A DNA stretch of 64,000 nucleotides from Ramlibacter rhizophilus. Its GTDB lineage: Bacteria > Pseudomonadota > Gammaproteobacteria > Burkholderiales > Burkholderiaceae_C. How positions within the stretch are numbered: the first letter of the stretch is position 1; the number at the start of each line of letters is the position of its first letter. The stretch is from assembly GCF_004681965.1 (NCBI RefSeq), contig NZ_SMLL01000001.1, positions 434,001-498,000 on the forward strand, read 5' to 3'. Both the position numbers and the translations under genes were made by a program. Positions 9,216 to 18,401 of this stretch are shown here, in pieces. Below the pieces are notes generated by a model that saw nothing but the letters and a program-made list of their open reading frames with translations, searched no databases and was not told the DNA's origin.

Positions 9216-10040
9216 CCCCCTTTTCTGAAGCATCTAGGAAAGCCGGCCAACGCGACTGGCGAAGCGTGGTATGCCGAGTTTCCTTCGGATGGGCGATGGT
9301 TGGTTCGAGTCGATAACGGACGCGAGTCTCTGCGAGGGGGCCCAGCTTCGTCCAGGCTCGCTCCGGGATCATGACCGCCAGAGTCGCCCTTCGTTCCACC
9401 CGGGACGCTTGATCTTGCGCCATCGTCGGAACGCACGCCGGGGCGGTAGCTGCTGTTCCGCCGTTCGGCAACGACACCTTCGATCTCGAGGCCCAATCCG
9501 CCTGCATTCTTGGGCAGGGTCATGGACTGGAATAGATCGGCGTCTGCGGGTAGGTCCTGGACGAAGAGCAGCGCTCGCTTAGGATCGTCAATCAATGCGA
9601 TGAGCTCGCGCAGCAACTTCTTGCGCCGCGTCAGCGGCAGGTGCATCGGGGGCTTGCCGTTGCAGACCAGAAGGTCAAAGCAGCACAGGGTTACCGGTGG
9701 TGCTCCGGGCACCCGCCTCCTTCGCCGGGCGCGGCTTTGCAGCTGGTTGATATCGCTCGTGCCGTCTTCTCGGAGTACACAAGCTTCGCCATCGATGACA
9801 TGCGGGCGGGCAGGAGATCCAGGTCGCGCACGATCTCGGGATAACACGAGGTGCATTCGTTTCCCGCTTTTGTCACTGGCGCACACGCGTGTCAGGGCTG
9901 CGCATCTGCTGTGCAAGCGGGTCGTGGCTGCTCGCGTCGATTCCGGCCATGCACCGGTAGCCGTCGAACTTCAGCTCGTAGATCCAGTCGGCGAGGTGAA
10001 GGGCAGGAACAGCTGCTCGCCCGCGCGCATGGGTGCCGGG
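9216..10040 (-). pseudogene. Decayed LigD-like ATP-dependent DNA ligase
   Basis: Fragments of one ATP-dependent DNA ligase lie in order on the minus strand but in different frames. WIYELKFDGYR near 9960-9990 is motif I with the adenylated lysine (KFDG). VIDGEACVLREDGTSD and then TLCCFDLLVCNGK cover motif III. GLEIEGVVAERRNSSY covers motif IV. A tail ETRVRYRLEP, then RHTTLRQSRWPAFL, resembles the OB-fold end. Frame changes fall after motif I and after motif IV, so no full ligase can be made. The motifs fit the ligase domain of bacterial non-homologous end-joining LigD; polymerase and nuclease domains are absent. Confidence 0.75.
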
Positions 10041-10168
10041 ATGGAAATCACCCGGGCAGCATAACGCCCAGGCTGCGGGCGGAGGGACACGCGGACCGGC
10101 GCAGATCGACAACGGCTATCGGCCAGGAGCGGGCATCAGCTTTGTGCGGGCCCCGGATAATCTGGCGA

Positions 10169-10576
10169 ATGAATTCAGAATTTTCAGGGAAGTGCGCCTG
10201 CGGTTCGGTCCGCTACCGATGCAAAAGTGAGCCCATCGCAATGCTGAACTGCCATTGCGCTGACTGCCAGCGCTCAAGCGGTGCTCCGTTCGCGTCCGGC
10301 GTGGTCGTCATGAGCTCGGATCTCGAGGTCCAAGGCTCCCCCAAGACCTACGACGTTCGCGCAAGCAGCGGTATGACGACCCGCAGCTTTTGTGGCGACT
10401 GCGGCAGCCCTCTGTTCACCCGTAGCGAAGCGAACTCGCAGTTCACTTCGATCCGCTTTCCTTCTCTCGACGATCTGTCTACCTTCGCGCCAATGCTGGA
10501 CATCTGGACATCTCGCGCACAACCCTGGGTGTGCCTGGACGAGAAACTCCCTCACTTTCCCAACTCGCCGAAGTAA
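10169..10576 (+). CDS. GFA family protein (CENP-V / DUF636)
   Basis: 135 residues with the zinc-binding pattern of the glutathione-dependent formaldehyde-activating family: CACGSVRY, then LNCHCADCQRSSGAPF, then FCGDCGSPLFTR. The cysteines would bind one or two zinc ions. The start at ATG 10169 (MNSEFSGKCACG) is chosen because the frame further upstream overlaps the ligase remnant and is not protein-like. Biochemical function of most family members is unproven despite the name. It has no operon partner. Confidence 0.88.
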   Translation: MNSEFSGKCACGSVRYRCKSEPIAMLNCHCADCQRSSGAPFASGVVVMSSDLEVQGSPKTYDVRASSGMTTRSFCGDCGSPLFTRSEANSQFTSIRFPSLDDLSTFAPMLDIWTSRAQPWVCLDEKLPHFPNSPK

Positions 10577-10982
10577 GCCGCGTCAATCGATTCCCGGAGA
10601 CGCAAGAAGGCCTGGTGCGCCGCCGGGAGCGGCAGCAGCGTAGCGGCGCCACAAAAAAATGTATGCGAGTCGTGCCTCGCGCTGCACACCGTCGAACCCC
10701 ATCTGTCGCGGAATCGTTCGGGTTCCCCCACCTGCTTTGAGGTCCGCTGCCGACCAGGAGCGGTCATCCACCCTCAGGAAGCCTCTGTCACTAGGGGAGC
10801 CACGAGGCTAGCGTCACATCGCCACTAGGTGAACGTTTGCCGCTCGTGACCGGACCGGGAGCTCCGGAGAAGTTGTCGTACGTGAGCGCGCGGTAGAGGC
10901 CAGCTGACGCTGTCCTCTACCGCGCGCAATGTGGTCACGCACGCCTTGAACACATCGATTCAGCCGGCCAGGCCTCGGGGAG
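10577..10982. other. Gap between the GFA gene and the histidine kinase
   Basis: About 400 bases where the two flanking genes converge. I see no gene, repeat or clear terminator in it. Confidence 0.5.
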
Positions 10983-12152
10983 TCATCCCGGATTGGGTTT
11001 TGTCGGCAGGTGCACAGTGAATCTGGTTCCTGCCTCGCGCGCGGAGGCCACCGATACCGTTCCTCCATGTGCGGCCACGATCTCTTTGACGATGTAAAGC
11101 CCGAGTCCCACGCTGCGTTGGTGGCGCCCAACTTGGCTGCCGCGGACGAAGGGCTGGAACATGCGCTCGATCTGCTCCGCGCCGATTTCCGGGCCATGGT
11201 TGTGGACCGTGATCGCAACCTGTTCCTGCGCCTCGAGCATGGCGACGGTCACCGGCCGGTCCGCATCGCCATAGGTCACGGCGTTGGCCACCAGGTTGGC
11301 GACCACCTGGCTGATGCGATCGGGGTCCCAGTGCACCGTGCGCGCCGGAGTGCTGCGGATCACAATGTCGCGCTCGGGATGAATGGCCGACAGCTCGTCC
11401 ACGATGCTGGCGAGCAGGGCGCCGGCGTCGATCTCGCGCAGTGAAACAGGGATGCCCCCGCCGAGCCGGGCTTGTGCAAGATCGAGCAGGTCGTGCACCA
11501 TGCGGACTGCTTTGTCCGCTGAGGACTGGATTAGCAGAACCAGCTTGGCTACTACGGGATCGAGCGTTTCGGACCGGCGGGCGATGCCGGCGGCCCCCAT
11601 GGCGATTGCCGACAGCGGTCCACGCAGATCATGGCTGGCGATGCCGAGCAGGTTTTCGCGGAAGTCGGCCGTTCGCCGCGCATCCGTCACATCACGCAAG
11701 ACGGTGACGCTGGAGACGATGAGCCCTTGGTCGTCCCGCATGGCAGACGTGCGAACCCTGACCCAGCGCTCCCCCCGCGCCGCCGAGATGAACTGCAGGG
11801 TGCGCTCCGACGTGCCGGCACCCTGCAGTACGCTGGTTCCCGGCAGTTCACCCGAGTGGTCGTTGCCCTCTTCGTCCCGGATCACCAAGGTGGCTAGCAA
11901 CTGGTCGCGCGGCATCCGCAACAACTGCTCCGGCGTGGCGGCGCCTAGCATCGTGGCTGCCGGCCCATTGGCATAGGCTATGCGCCCGGAGAAATCCTGC
12001 ACCAGTACGCCGTCGTCGCCGACCACCACCTGCAGGATGCTGTCAACCTGTTGTCGCGTTTGGCGAAGCTGCTCGAATGCGGAAGCCGCTTTGCCGCCTT
12101 CGAACAGGGCGCGATACGGAACCGCGGCTGGTTTCTGGTCAGGTTCGTGCAC
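10983..12152 (-). CDS. PAS-domain sensor histidine kinase
   Basis: About 389 residues. An N-terminal PAS domain (QDFSGRIAYANGPAATML) with a PAC-like tail is followed by the dimerisation/phosphoacceptor helix IASHDLRGPLSAIAMGA, where the histidine is the phosphorylation site. The HATPase domain comes last: N box VVANLVANAVTYGD, then VGLGLYIVKEIVAAHGG. No membrane segment is visible, so it is probably cytoplasmic. It overlaps the end of the MEDS gene; the frame stays open to a TTG at 12191 but the GTG at 12152 gives a more normal overlap. No response regulator is adjacent. The MEDS protein is the likely input partner. Confidence 0.88.
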   Translation of the reverse strand: MHEPDQKPAAVPYRALFEGGKAASAFEQLRQTRQQVDSILQVVVGDDGVLVQDFSGRIAYANGPAATMLGAATPEQLLRMPRDQLLATLVIRDEEGNDHSGELPGTSVLQGAGTSERTLQFISAARGERWVRVRTSAMRDDQGLIVSSVTVLRDVTDARRTADFRENLLGIASHDLRGPLSAIAMGAAGIARRSETLDPVVAKLVLLIQSSADKAVRMVHDLLDLAQARLGGGIPVSLREIDAGALLASIVDELSAIHPERDIVIRSTPARTVHWDPDRISQVVANLVANAVTYGDADRPVTVAMLEAQEQVAITVHNHGPEIGAEQIERMFQPFVRGSQVGRHQRSVGLGLYIVKEIVAAHGGTVSVASAREAGTRFTVHLPTKPNPG

Positions 12153-12741
12153 TGCCAACCGCCGCGCTGTAGCGGTCTTTCCACCGAGCAAGGTAGGCTG
12201 CCTGCCCGGTGACTTGCTGCCAAGGCTGGTAGTACGGGTTGACCATAGGAATGCCCCTGACGAATACCAGCGGGTGCGTCACGAACATATCCTCGACCAG
12301 CGCGTTCACGCCGCGGGTGGCGTCGTAGGCGCAGATACAGATGAACGGGAATGAGGGAAAGATTTCTTCGTTGGCACGCGAATCGAAGGTCATGAAATCT
12401 TCGATTCCTGGCGTACCTGAAAGCACGTAACTGAGGTCCACCGAGAATCGCACGCGCGGCGCGCCTGCATTGCAGGCCGACTGGATCATGTCCTTGAGCC
12501 CGGTCGTTGCTTCTTCAAGGTCGAAGCGACCTGCCGGCGCAAAGGCATGTGCCGCGGTCAGCAGCATCAGCTTGCCGTTGGCGATCTCGGCGGCCACGTC
12601 CAAGCCCAGCGCTTCCAGGCCTTCGACGACCGGCTCGGCGGGTTCTTCGTGGAAGACATGTACGACTAGGTCCCCGGCCTGCAAACCTTCTGCGATGAAG
12701 GGCACGATGGCCTGCAGGAACTCCTCCCTACTCCAGTACAC
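12139..12741 (-). CDS. MEDS-domain sensory protein (DcmR-like)
   Basis: 200 residues from GTG 12741. The segment FLQAIVPFIAEGLQAGDLVV and the C-terminal FPFICICAYDATRG match the MEDS (methanogen/methylotroph DcmR sensory) domain, found in regulators of one-carbon and hydrocarbon metabolism and beside histidine kinases. The family usually has a conserved histidine-containing stretch before this point. In the same frame upstream I can read AHDHAALVYW and an AGGAGG at about 12830, so the native protein is probably about 30 residues longer, but no ATG, GTG or TTG lies there in frame. It overlaps the kinase gene and both are presumably co-transcribed. Confidence 0.75.
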   Translation of the reverse strand: MYWSREEFLQAIVPFIAEGLQAGDLVVHVFHEEPAEPVVEGLEALGLDVAAEIANGKLMLLTAAHAFAPAGRFDLEEATTGLKDMIQSACNAGAPRVRFSVDLSYVLSGTPGIEDFMTFDSRANEEIFPSFPFICICAYDATRGVNALVEDMFVTHPLVFVRGIPMVNPYYQPWQQVTGQAAYLARWKDRYSAAVGSART

Positions 12742-13182
12742 CAGTGCGGCATGATCGTGGGCTTGTAGATGCCGCTCGGCACCGGCATGCTCCGCCGCCT
12801 TGGAAAGGCCCTTCCATTCGGCACTGTCGGCTTGCCTCCTAAATGCGCTCCTTGGTTTGCAGCCCTACTGTAAAGCCAGCAGCTGCAAAAACAGCTTATC
12901 CATGATAGGTGCTAGTTGCCAGGAGAACCAGGCCAAGCCGCCGCACTGTGAGGTGCCGGTTCCAGGTGGTGCCCCACGCTGCCGCCAAGCGACATATGCG
13001 TAGCTCCCGATGGCTGCTTCCGGCAGAAGCGGCCGATCCGCCTCAAGCCCCCCTGGGTATGGGGTTGCTTGCCGCCCGGATGGACAGTTAGCTGTCGCCG
13101 CCAACTTGCCACGTTGAGCTGGTGAGCAGTTCCGAATCCGAACACCTCGAATTTGTTCAACGTACCAATTTCCAAAGGCTGC
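12742..13182. other. Gap upstream of the MEDS gene
   Basis: About 440 bases. The right-hand part continues, out of frame, the decayed Bug receptor described next; the left part presumably carries the promoter of the MEDS/kinase pair and its uncertain start codon. No other structure seen. Confidence 0.4.
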
Positions 13183-13388
13183 TCATGTTCGTAGCCGTCG
13201 GCCGTCGGCCGGCGACTTTGCCACCTGTGCCATGCCGGTGCCGCCGTCCGCGCCGCCCTTGTTCTCGATGAACACCGGCTGGCCCAGTTCGCGCGGCATG
13301 GTCACGGCCACCGGGCGGGCCACGGTGCGGACAGGGCGCGAAGCGATGGGGGGTCGCCCCAGGCCGGCCTGCGCCAGATCCCGGTCGC
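13183..13388 (-). pseudogene. Fragment of a Bug-type (TctC-like) receptor
   Basis: The minus strand reads ARPVAVTMPRELGQPVFIEN followed directly by KGGADGGTGMAQVAKSPADG, then a stop shortly after. This is the highly conserved part of Bug receptors (compare LSEKWGQPVVIENRPGAGGN in the intact gene at 14277). The expected ADGYT is spoiled by what looks like a 7-bp duplication (CGACGGC), which shifts the frame. The signal peptide and both ends are missing. It lies directly downstream of the GntR gene. Confidence 0.6.
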
Positions 13389-14162
13389 CTACTGCGACGA
13401 CACGTCCAGCCGCCGGTCATTCGGCGGAATGAACGACTCCAGGAAGTACAGCGGCTCGCGCCCGGCCATGGCCGCACTCTCGAGCAGCATGCCGCGCGTG
13501 CCGGGCTTCACGTCGGCCGCGAGCGCGGCCTGTTCGGGGAACTTGACGAAGGACAGGCGCTGTCGGATGGCGGTCACGGGCATGTTGATCTCGCTGCCCA
13601 GGAGCTGCTTGAGGTTCGCGCCATCGAGCTTGGACAGCGGCGCCGCCGCGATGATGGGGAAGGTCGATGCGTTGAAGTAGAACCGGTTGAACAGCGTGAA
13701 CTCATGGAAGACGCTGATGCGTCGCGAGATGCGCACCACGTCGGCGCCGGTCTGCCGCAGCCACTCCGACCACGGACCGCGCTCGGCGGTGCGTTCACGC
13801 GCGAGCACCTTCGGGTACAGCGGCAGGAAGGTCGGCTCGCCCTCGCGTCCCAAAAAACGCAGGTGCAGTGGCGCGTCGATGGCGCTGCGGCCTTCGGCCA
13901 CGTAGGTGCCGCTGCCCTGCGTGCGCACCACCATCCCTTCGTCCGAGAGTTCCCGCAGCGCCCGCTGCACCGTGCCCAGGCTGAAGCCGGTGAGGCGAGT
14001 CAGTTCGCGCTCGGTCGGCAGCTGGCTGCCGGGCTTCCAGTGCCCGCCCCGGATGGCGGCGCAGAGCGTCTCGCGAAGCTGCGCGTACTTGGACACCCCG
14101 GGCATGCTCGGTCGCGCATACCGGTCGAGCATCTCGGAAGGGTCGGGCGTGGATGGGTTCAT
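13389..14162 (-). CDS. GntR-family transcriptional regulator (UTRA domain)
   Basis: 257 residues. The winged helix is at the N-terminus (YAQLRETLCAAIRGGHWKPG, then LTGFSLGTVQRALRELSDEG), and the remainder is a UTRA-type ligand domain (RISRRISVFHEFTLFNRFYF, then PLYFLESFIPPNDRR). It is divergent from the Bug / FAD oxidoreductase / isomerase operon at 14277-17272 with a shared 114-base intergenic region containing palindromes. It is therefore the likely repressor of that operon, relieved by an aromatic or carboxylic acid ligand (inferred). Confidence 0.9.
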   Translation of the reverse strand: MNPSTPDPSEMLDRYARPSMPGVSKYAQLRETLCAAIRGGHWKPGSQLPTERELTRLTGFSLGTVQRALRELSDEGMVVRTQGSGTYVAEGRSAIDAPLHLRFLGREGEPTFLPLYPKVLARERTAERGPWSEWLRQTGADVVRISRRISVFHEFTLFNRFYFNASTFPIIAAAPLSKLDGANLKQLLGSEINMPVTAIRQRLSFVKFPEQAALAADVKPGTRGMLLESAAMAGREPLYFLESFIPPNDRRLDVSSQ

Positions 14163-14194
14163 GGCGAGCTTGCGCGCATGGTACAGGGCTGCGC

Positions 14195-14226
14195 TTGACA
14201 GGTGCTATATAGCAATGCAGTATTGC
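14195..14226 (+). promoter_or_regulatory. Promoter and probable GntR operator
   Basis: TTGACA (14195-14200) is followed after 17 bases by CAGTAT (14218-14223). Between and over them lie two inverted repeats, GCTATATAGC (14204-14213) and GCAAT-5-ATTGC (14212-14226). Location between divergent gntR and the Bug gene suits an operator that blocks polymerase. Confidence 0.6.
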
Positions 14227-14276
14227 AGCAATTCTTCCCGCCCGCCCACGGGCCGTTCCGCCACTAGGAGACAAGC

Positions 14277-15245
14277 ATGACCTTCCGGCCTCTGATCGCC
14301 ACCCTTGCCGCCGCCGCCGTGTTCGCGTCGTCCCAAGCCGCCGCCCAGGAGTGGCCCACCAAGCCGGTGAAGATCCTCTTCGGCTTCCCCGCCGCGAGCG
14401 CCACGGACGTGATCGCACGCGCTGTGGGCCAGAAACTCTCGGAGAAGTGGGGTCAGCCTGTGGTCATCGAGAACCGCCCGGGCGCAGGCGGCAACCTCGG
14501 CTCGGAACTCGCGGCGCGGGCGCCGGCCGACGGCTACACCATCTTCTTCGGGACCGTGGCTAACGCCATCAGCACCACTCTCTACAGCAAGCTGAATTAC
14601 GACTACCTCAAGGACTTCACGCCCATCACACTGGTGGCGACCACGCCGCTGGTGCTGGTGGCCAGCCCCTCGGTGCCGGTCAAGGACGTGAAGGAACTGG
14701 TCACCTACGCCAAGGCCAATCCCGGAAAGCTGAACTTCGGCTCCGGCGGCGTGGGCACCTCCAACCACCTGGCCGGCGAGATGTTCAAGAGCGCCACCGG
14801 CAGCGATCTGGTCCACGTGCCGTACAAGGGTACGCCGGCGGCCTACAACGACATGTTCGGCGGGCAGGTCGCACTGATGTTCGACAACATCGTCGCGGTC
14901 ACCAACCACGTCAAGAACGGCAAGCTCAAGCCGATCGCTGTCACGAGCGCACAGCGCGCCTCGACCCTACCCGAGGTGCCCACGATGGCCGAACAAGGCT
15001 TGCCCGGCTTCGAGGCGGTGTCCTGGATCGGCGCGCTGGTGCCGACCGGAACGCCCGACGCCATCGTGCAGAAGATCCACACGGACCTGGTGGCCGTTCT
15101 GCGTATGCCGGAAGTGAAGGAAAAGCTCGCGGCGTCCGGCGCGGTGGTCGTCGGCAATAGCCGCGAAGAATTCGCCGCCTGGAACCGCAACGAGATCGCC
15201 AAGTGGGCGAAGGCGGTCAAGGACTCGAACGCGAAGATCGACTGA
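14277..15245 (+). CDS. Bug-family tripartite tricarboxylate transporter receptor
   Basis: 322 residues. A Sec signal peptide (ATLAAAAVFASSQAAAQ) precedes the mature start EWPTKPVKILFGFPAASATD. GQPVVIENRPGAGGNLGSEL is the family hallmark. A good ribosome site (AGGAGACAAGC) precedes ATG 14277. Bug proteins are periplasmic binding proteins, hugely expanded in Bordetella and Comamonadaceae, and bind organic acids, aromatic acids or amides. No TctA/TctB membrane genes are adjacent, as is common for orphan Bug genes. It heads an operon with an FAD oxidoreductase and an isomerase, so an aromatic or hydroxylated acid is a plausible ligand. Confidence 0.93.
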   Translation: MTFRPLIATLAAAAVFASSQAAAQEWPTKPVKILFGFPAASATDVIARAVGQKLSEKWGQPVVIENRPGAGGNLGSELAARAPADGYTIFFGTVANAISTTLYSKLNYDYLKDFTPITLVATTPLVLVASPSVPVKDVKELVTYAKANPGKLNFGSGGVGTSNHLAGEMFKSATGSDLVHVPYKGTPAAYNDMFGGQVALMFDNIVAVTNHVKNGKLKPIAVTSAQRASTLPEVPTMAEQGLPGFEAVSWIGALVPTGTPDAIVQKIHTDLVAVLRMPEVKEKLAASGAVVVGNSREEFAAWNRNEIAKWAKAVKDSNAKID

Positions 15246-15273
15246 TGGCGCTGAGCCGAAACAAGGAAACCGA

Positions 15274-16659
15274 ATGAGCAGGACGCATATCGAGGAGCCG
15301 GCGCGCTCCATTCCCGTGCTGATGGAGGCCGAGGTGGTTGTCGTCGGCGGCGGAACGACTGGCCCGATCGCGGCCATTGCTGCGGCTCGGCGCGGACGCA
15401 AGGTGGTGCTGATCGAGCGCTTCGGCTCGCTCGGCGGCATCCTCACACTCGGACTGAACACCAAGCCCTCCGGCGCGCTGCTGGGCGGCCTGCCCCTGGA
15501 GCTGTGGAACCTCGCGCGCTCGGTCGGCGCCGCCGGTGACGACTATATGGCAACCACTAAGACTGGCGGCGTGCGCATCGCCTCTCCGGTGGACCCAGAG
15601 ATGATGAAGATGCTGCTCACCAGGCTGTGCGTCGAGGCGGGCGTGCAGATACTCTTCGAGACCTTCGTGTCGGCACCGGTGGTCGAGGACGGCACCGTCA
15701 CCGGCGTGGTCATCGAGAGCAAGGGCGGGCGGCAGTTCGTAGGCACGAAGGTGCTGATCGACTGCTCCGCCGATGCGGACATGGCCGCCAAGGCGAACGC
15801 GCCCTTCGTGATGGGCTCCGGCGAAGCCGAGGCCCGGATGCAGCCGGTGTCGATGTACTTCATCATGAAGAACGTCGACCTCGTGCGGCTGGCCGACTGG
15901 GCCCGCAGCTGCGACGACGTGCCTGCGCGCGCGATACCGCAGGACGAGGAGGGTTTGGCCTACGGCCTCTGGCTCACCGGCTTCAACGGCATGCTGCGCC
16001 GCTTTCAGGAGGAGACCGGCGTGCGCCTGCAGCGCGACAACATTACGCTCAAGACTGCCGACGGGCAGATGTACGTGAATGCCACCCGCGTGCTGGGTGT
16101 GGACGTCTTCTCGCCGGCGGCGTTCACGGCGGCCATTCTGGAGTGCTACCGCCAGATCGACGGCGTCTGCCGCTTCCTCAGGGAGCGCGTGCCCGGCTTC
16201 GAGCAGGCGCGCCTGGGCCAGGTGTCTCCGATCCTCGGCGTTCGCGAGACCCGGCACATCTTGGGCGAGTACACCCTCACCGGACGCGATTCGCGAGGCG
16301 AGACCACGTTCGAGGACACGATCGCCGCCGACTCTTCGGCCCTCGACATCCACGACCCCAAGGGCGGCGACGTCGATTTCCAGAGCATGCCGCCCTACGA
16401 GATTCCCTACCGCTGCTTGTTGCCCCGCGACGTGGAGCAGCTTCTCGTCGCGGGGCGCTGCATCTCCGCCGACCACGAGGCGCACGCACGCTCGCGCAAC
16501 ATGCCAGCCTGCATGGCCACGGGTCAGGCCGCCGGGATCGCCGCCGCCATCGCGGTGGAGGAGGGCGTGCCCGTGCGCCGGGTGCCGGTGGGCCGCGTGC
16601 AGCGGGTCCTGCGGGAAATGGGCATGCCGCTGCGCGCGTCCGAGATCACCAGTCGCTGA
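15274..16659 (+). CDS. FAD-dependent oxidoreductase (FAD_oxidored family)
   Basis: 461 residues. The N-terminal dinucleotide fold EVVVVGGGTTGPIAAIAAAR has the G-G-G-x-x-G FAD motif, and VLIERFGSLGGILTLGLN ends the first Rossmann unit. Near the C-terminus VEQLLVAGRCISADHEAHAR and ACMATGQAAGIAAAIAVEEG form the second FAD contact typical of PF12831 enzymes. The enzyme is probably cytosolic and oxidises a small organic substrate. AAGGAAACCGA sits before ATG 15274. Operon partner of the Bug receptor upstream and the chromene isomerase downstream; substrate undetermined. Confidence 0.88.
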   Translation: MSRTHIEEPARSIPVLMEAEVVVVGGGTTGPIAAIAAARRGRKVVLIERFGSLGGILTLGLNTKPSGALLGGLPLELWNLARSVGAAGDDYMATTKTGGVRIASPVDPEMMKMLLTRLCVEAGVQILFETFVSAPVVEDGTVTGVVIESKGGRQFVGTKVLIDCSADADMAAKANAPFVMGSGEAEARMQPVSMYFIMKNVDLVRLADWARSCDDVPARAIPQDEEGLAYGLWLTGFNGMLRRFQEETGVRLQRDNITLKTADGQMYVNATRVLGVDVFSPAAFTAAILECYRQIDGVCRFLRERVPGFEQARLGQVSPILGVRETRHILGEYTLTGRDSRGETTFEDTIAADSSALDIHDPKGGDVDFQSMPPYEIPYRCLLPRDVEQLLVAGRCISADHEAHARSRNMPACMATGQAAGIAAAIAVEEGVPVRRVPVGRVQRVLREMGMPLRASEITSR

Positions 16660-16675
16660 CGAGAAGGACGCCGCC

Positions 16676-17272
16676 TTGCCACGCAGCCTCCAGTACTGGA
16701 TCAGCACCGCCAGCCCGTGGACCTGGCTGGGCAGCGCTCGCTTCGCGGAGCTGGTCCGGCAGACGGCGGTTGCCGTCGACGTGCTGCCCATGGACCTGAG
16801 CACGGTGTTCTCCGCCACGGGCGGCACGCCGTTCCCGCAGCGCTCGAGGGCCCGCCAGACTTACCGGCAGCTCGAACTCGCGCGCTGGTCGCGCCGCTTG
16901 GGCGTGCCCATCACCCTGGAGCCGCGCCACTACCCGGTGGACCGGGGGCCCTCTAGCCGACTGCTGATCGCCGCCGCGGCGGCAGGCCACGATGCGCTCT
17001 CGCTCTCGCATTACTTGCTGCGCGCCATCTGGCTGGACGACCAGAACATCGCCGACTGGGCCACGCTGGCCCAGCTCGCGGACCAGGCCGGCCTCGACGG
17101 CACATCGCTCGTGCGCCGCGCGCAGGCACCGGAAGTCCAGGCGCAGTTCTTGGACAACACCGCGCGAGCCATCGACGCGCAGGTGTTCGGCTCGCCCACG
17201 TTCATCGTCGACGGCGAACGCTTCTGGGGTCAGGATCGGCTCGACTTCCTGGCTGAGCGCCTCGCGGCGTGA
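16676..17272 (+). CDS. 2-hydroxychromene-2-carboxylate isomerase (DsbA/GST-kappa fold)
   Basis: 198 residues from a TTG start with GAGAAGGA upstream. The N-terminus LQYWISTASPWTWLGSARFA corresponds to the family's FDFxSPYxYLA motif, with Ser in the glutathione-binding position. AIDAQVFGSPTFIVDGERFW and GQDRLDFL near the end are family signatures. These enzymes isomerise chromene carboxylates in naphthalene-type degradation using glutathione; paralogues act on other aromatics. A longer frame open upstream overlaps the oxidoreductase and is ignored. Last gene of the GntR-controlled operon; 38 bases later the sequence changes to a truncated integrase. Confidence 0.87.
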   Translation: MPRSLQYWISTASPWTWLGSARFAELVRQTAVAVDVLPMDLSTVFSATGGTPFPQRSRARQTYRQLELARWSRRLGVPITLEPRHYPVDRGPSSRLLIAAAAAGHDALSLSHYLLRAIWLDDQNIADWATLAQLADQAGLDGTSLVRRAQAPEVQAQFLDNTARAIDAQVFGSPTFIVDGERFWGQDRLDFLAERLAA

Positions 17273-17309
17273 TCCACGCCTGACCGGCACCTTTCGGGCG
17301 GCGCGGCCA

Positions 17310-18359
17310 GAAAGGCGAATGTCGAGGACATTCGGGGTGATCTTGTTGTCAGGCTGAACGATGGCGCGCCGCTCGGTACCGAGCAGCTCGCGAAGGACTC
17401 GAAAGCTCGGCGCATACGCGAACTTCCATGTCTGCGCGGAAAAGCGGGTCGCGCCGTTCTTGCGCCAGTCCTGAATGGCATCGAGCAGCCAAACGAGCTT
17501 TTCGGCCCCGAGACGTGCTCGGGCTCCGCAAGCGGTTTTGGAAATCGGGGGTTCGCGGGCAGGAGCGGTGCCTGTGTCTGCACGGTCTGCACTCGGCGAG
17601 TGCTCGCCATCGATAGCTGCTGTTCGGGGCAACGCTGTGGCATCCGGCTCTGCGCGGACGGCATGGCGCGAGTCGGTGCTTGTGCCGGCCGCGCCCGGCG
17701 GGAACGGCGCGAATGCCGCAGCATTGGCAGCGGGCGCGGGCTGCGCCGGCTGCTGCGCAAACAGCGGCAGCACGCGAGCCGTGAGCCCCAGGGTCTCGGC
17801 GTTGGCACCCGGGAAGATTTCCGTGTGCACCCTGCCGTTGACGTATTCGAGGCGGAAACCCTGCCGATCGGCAGGCAGGGCCGCGAGCGGGGAAGCAAGC
17901 GGGGAAGCAGGGGAGGGCACCAGCATGTCGGACGCAATCGGGTTCAAGCTGGTCGCCAATTCTGCGCACATGTCGCGCGCCTTCCGCAAGGCGGGCCCTT
18001 TAAGGTGGTTTTTGTTGAGCGACGCAGCTCCCCGGGAAGGCCAGGGTGGATGGCTCGCACGCGTTCGGGGACCCCAGGCGCAGGTAGTACACGCCATTGG
18101 CGGCGCGCACCAGGTGCGAGGCATCCGGGCGCAGTTGCCACTGGGTTCCATTGGCGTTTCGCGAAACGCCCGGTCCTTGGCTCGTCGCCGCGGCGCCGCC
18201 GACTCGAAGGAGAACGTCAGGTGCCGGCTCGCCGGGACCAGCGCCAGCGGTGCTATGGCCGGTCGAGGCGTCATGCAAGTGCTGCTGCAGGGGCGTCTGT
18301 GCGTTCTTGGATGCGTACGTCCAGGCCGGGGGCGGAGTTGGATGCATGTTGGACGGCAA
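17310..18359 (-). pseudogene. Truncated, frameshifted tyrosine integrase (older island)
   Basis: Read on the minus strand in three frames, this is the N-terminal half of a protein homologous to the intact integrase at 54124-56049. SHLVRAANGVYYLRL aligns with SHLTRTPAGVYHMRL. VRAIHPGLPGELRRSTKTT aligns with VRALHPELPGELRRSTKTS. ALRKARDMCAELATSL aligns with ALRSAREMCRELVTSL. ITPNVLDIRLS aligns with ITPSKLDIRLA. Similarity stops at about 17310 before any catalytic residue, 38 bases after the isomerase stop. The gene is therefore dead, and the rest of its element has been deleted. It sits next to the left copy of the tRNA-derived repeat, just as the intact one does. Confidence 0.88.
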
Positions 18360-18401
18360 GTTGGATGAAAACTTCGATACGGATCGAAGTGCTTGCCGCC
18401 C

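Noticed and set aside
9873..10112. Separate small gene with KFDGYR motif
   Set aside because: It is the frameshifted 5' piece of the ligase remnant, not an independent gene.
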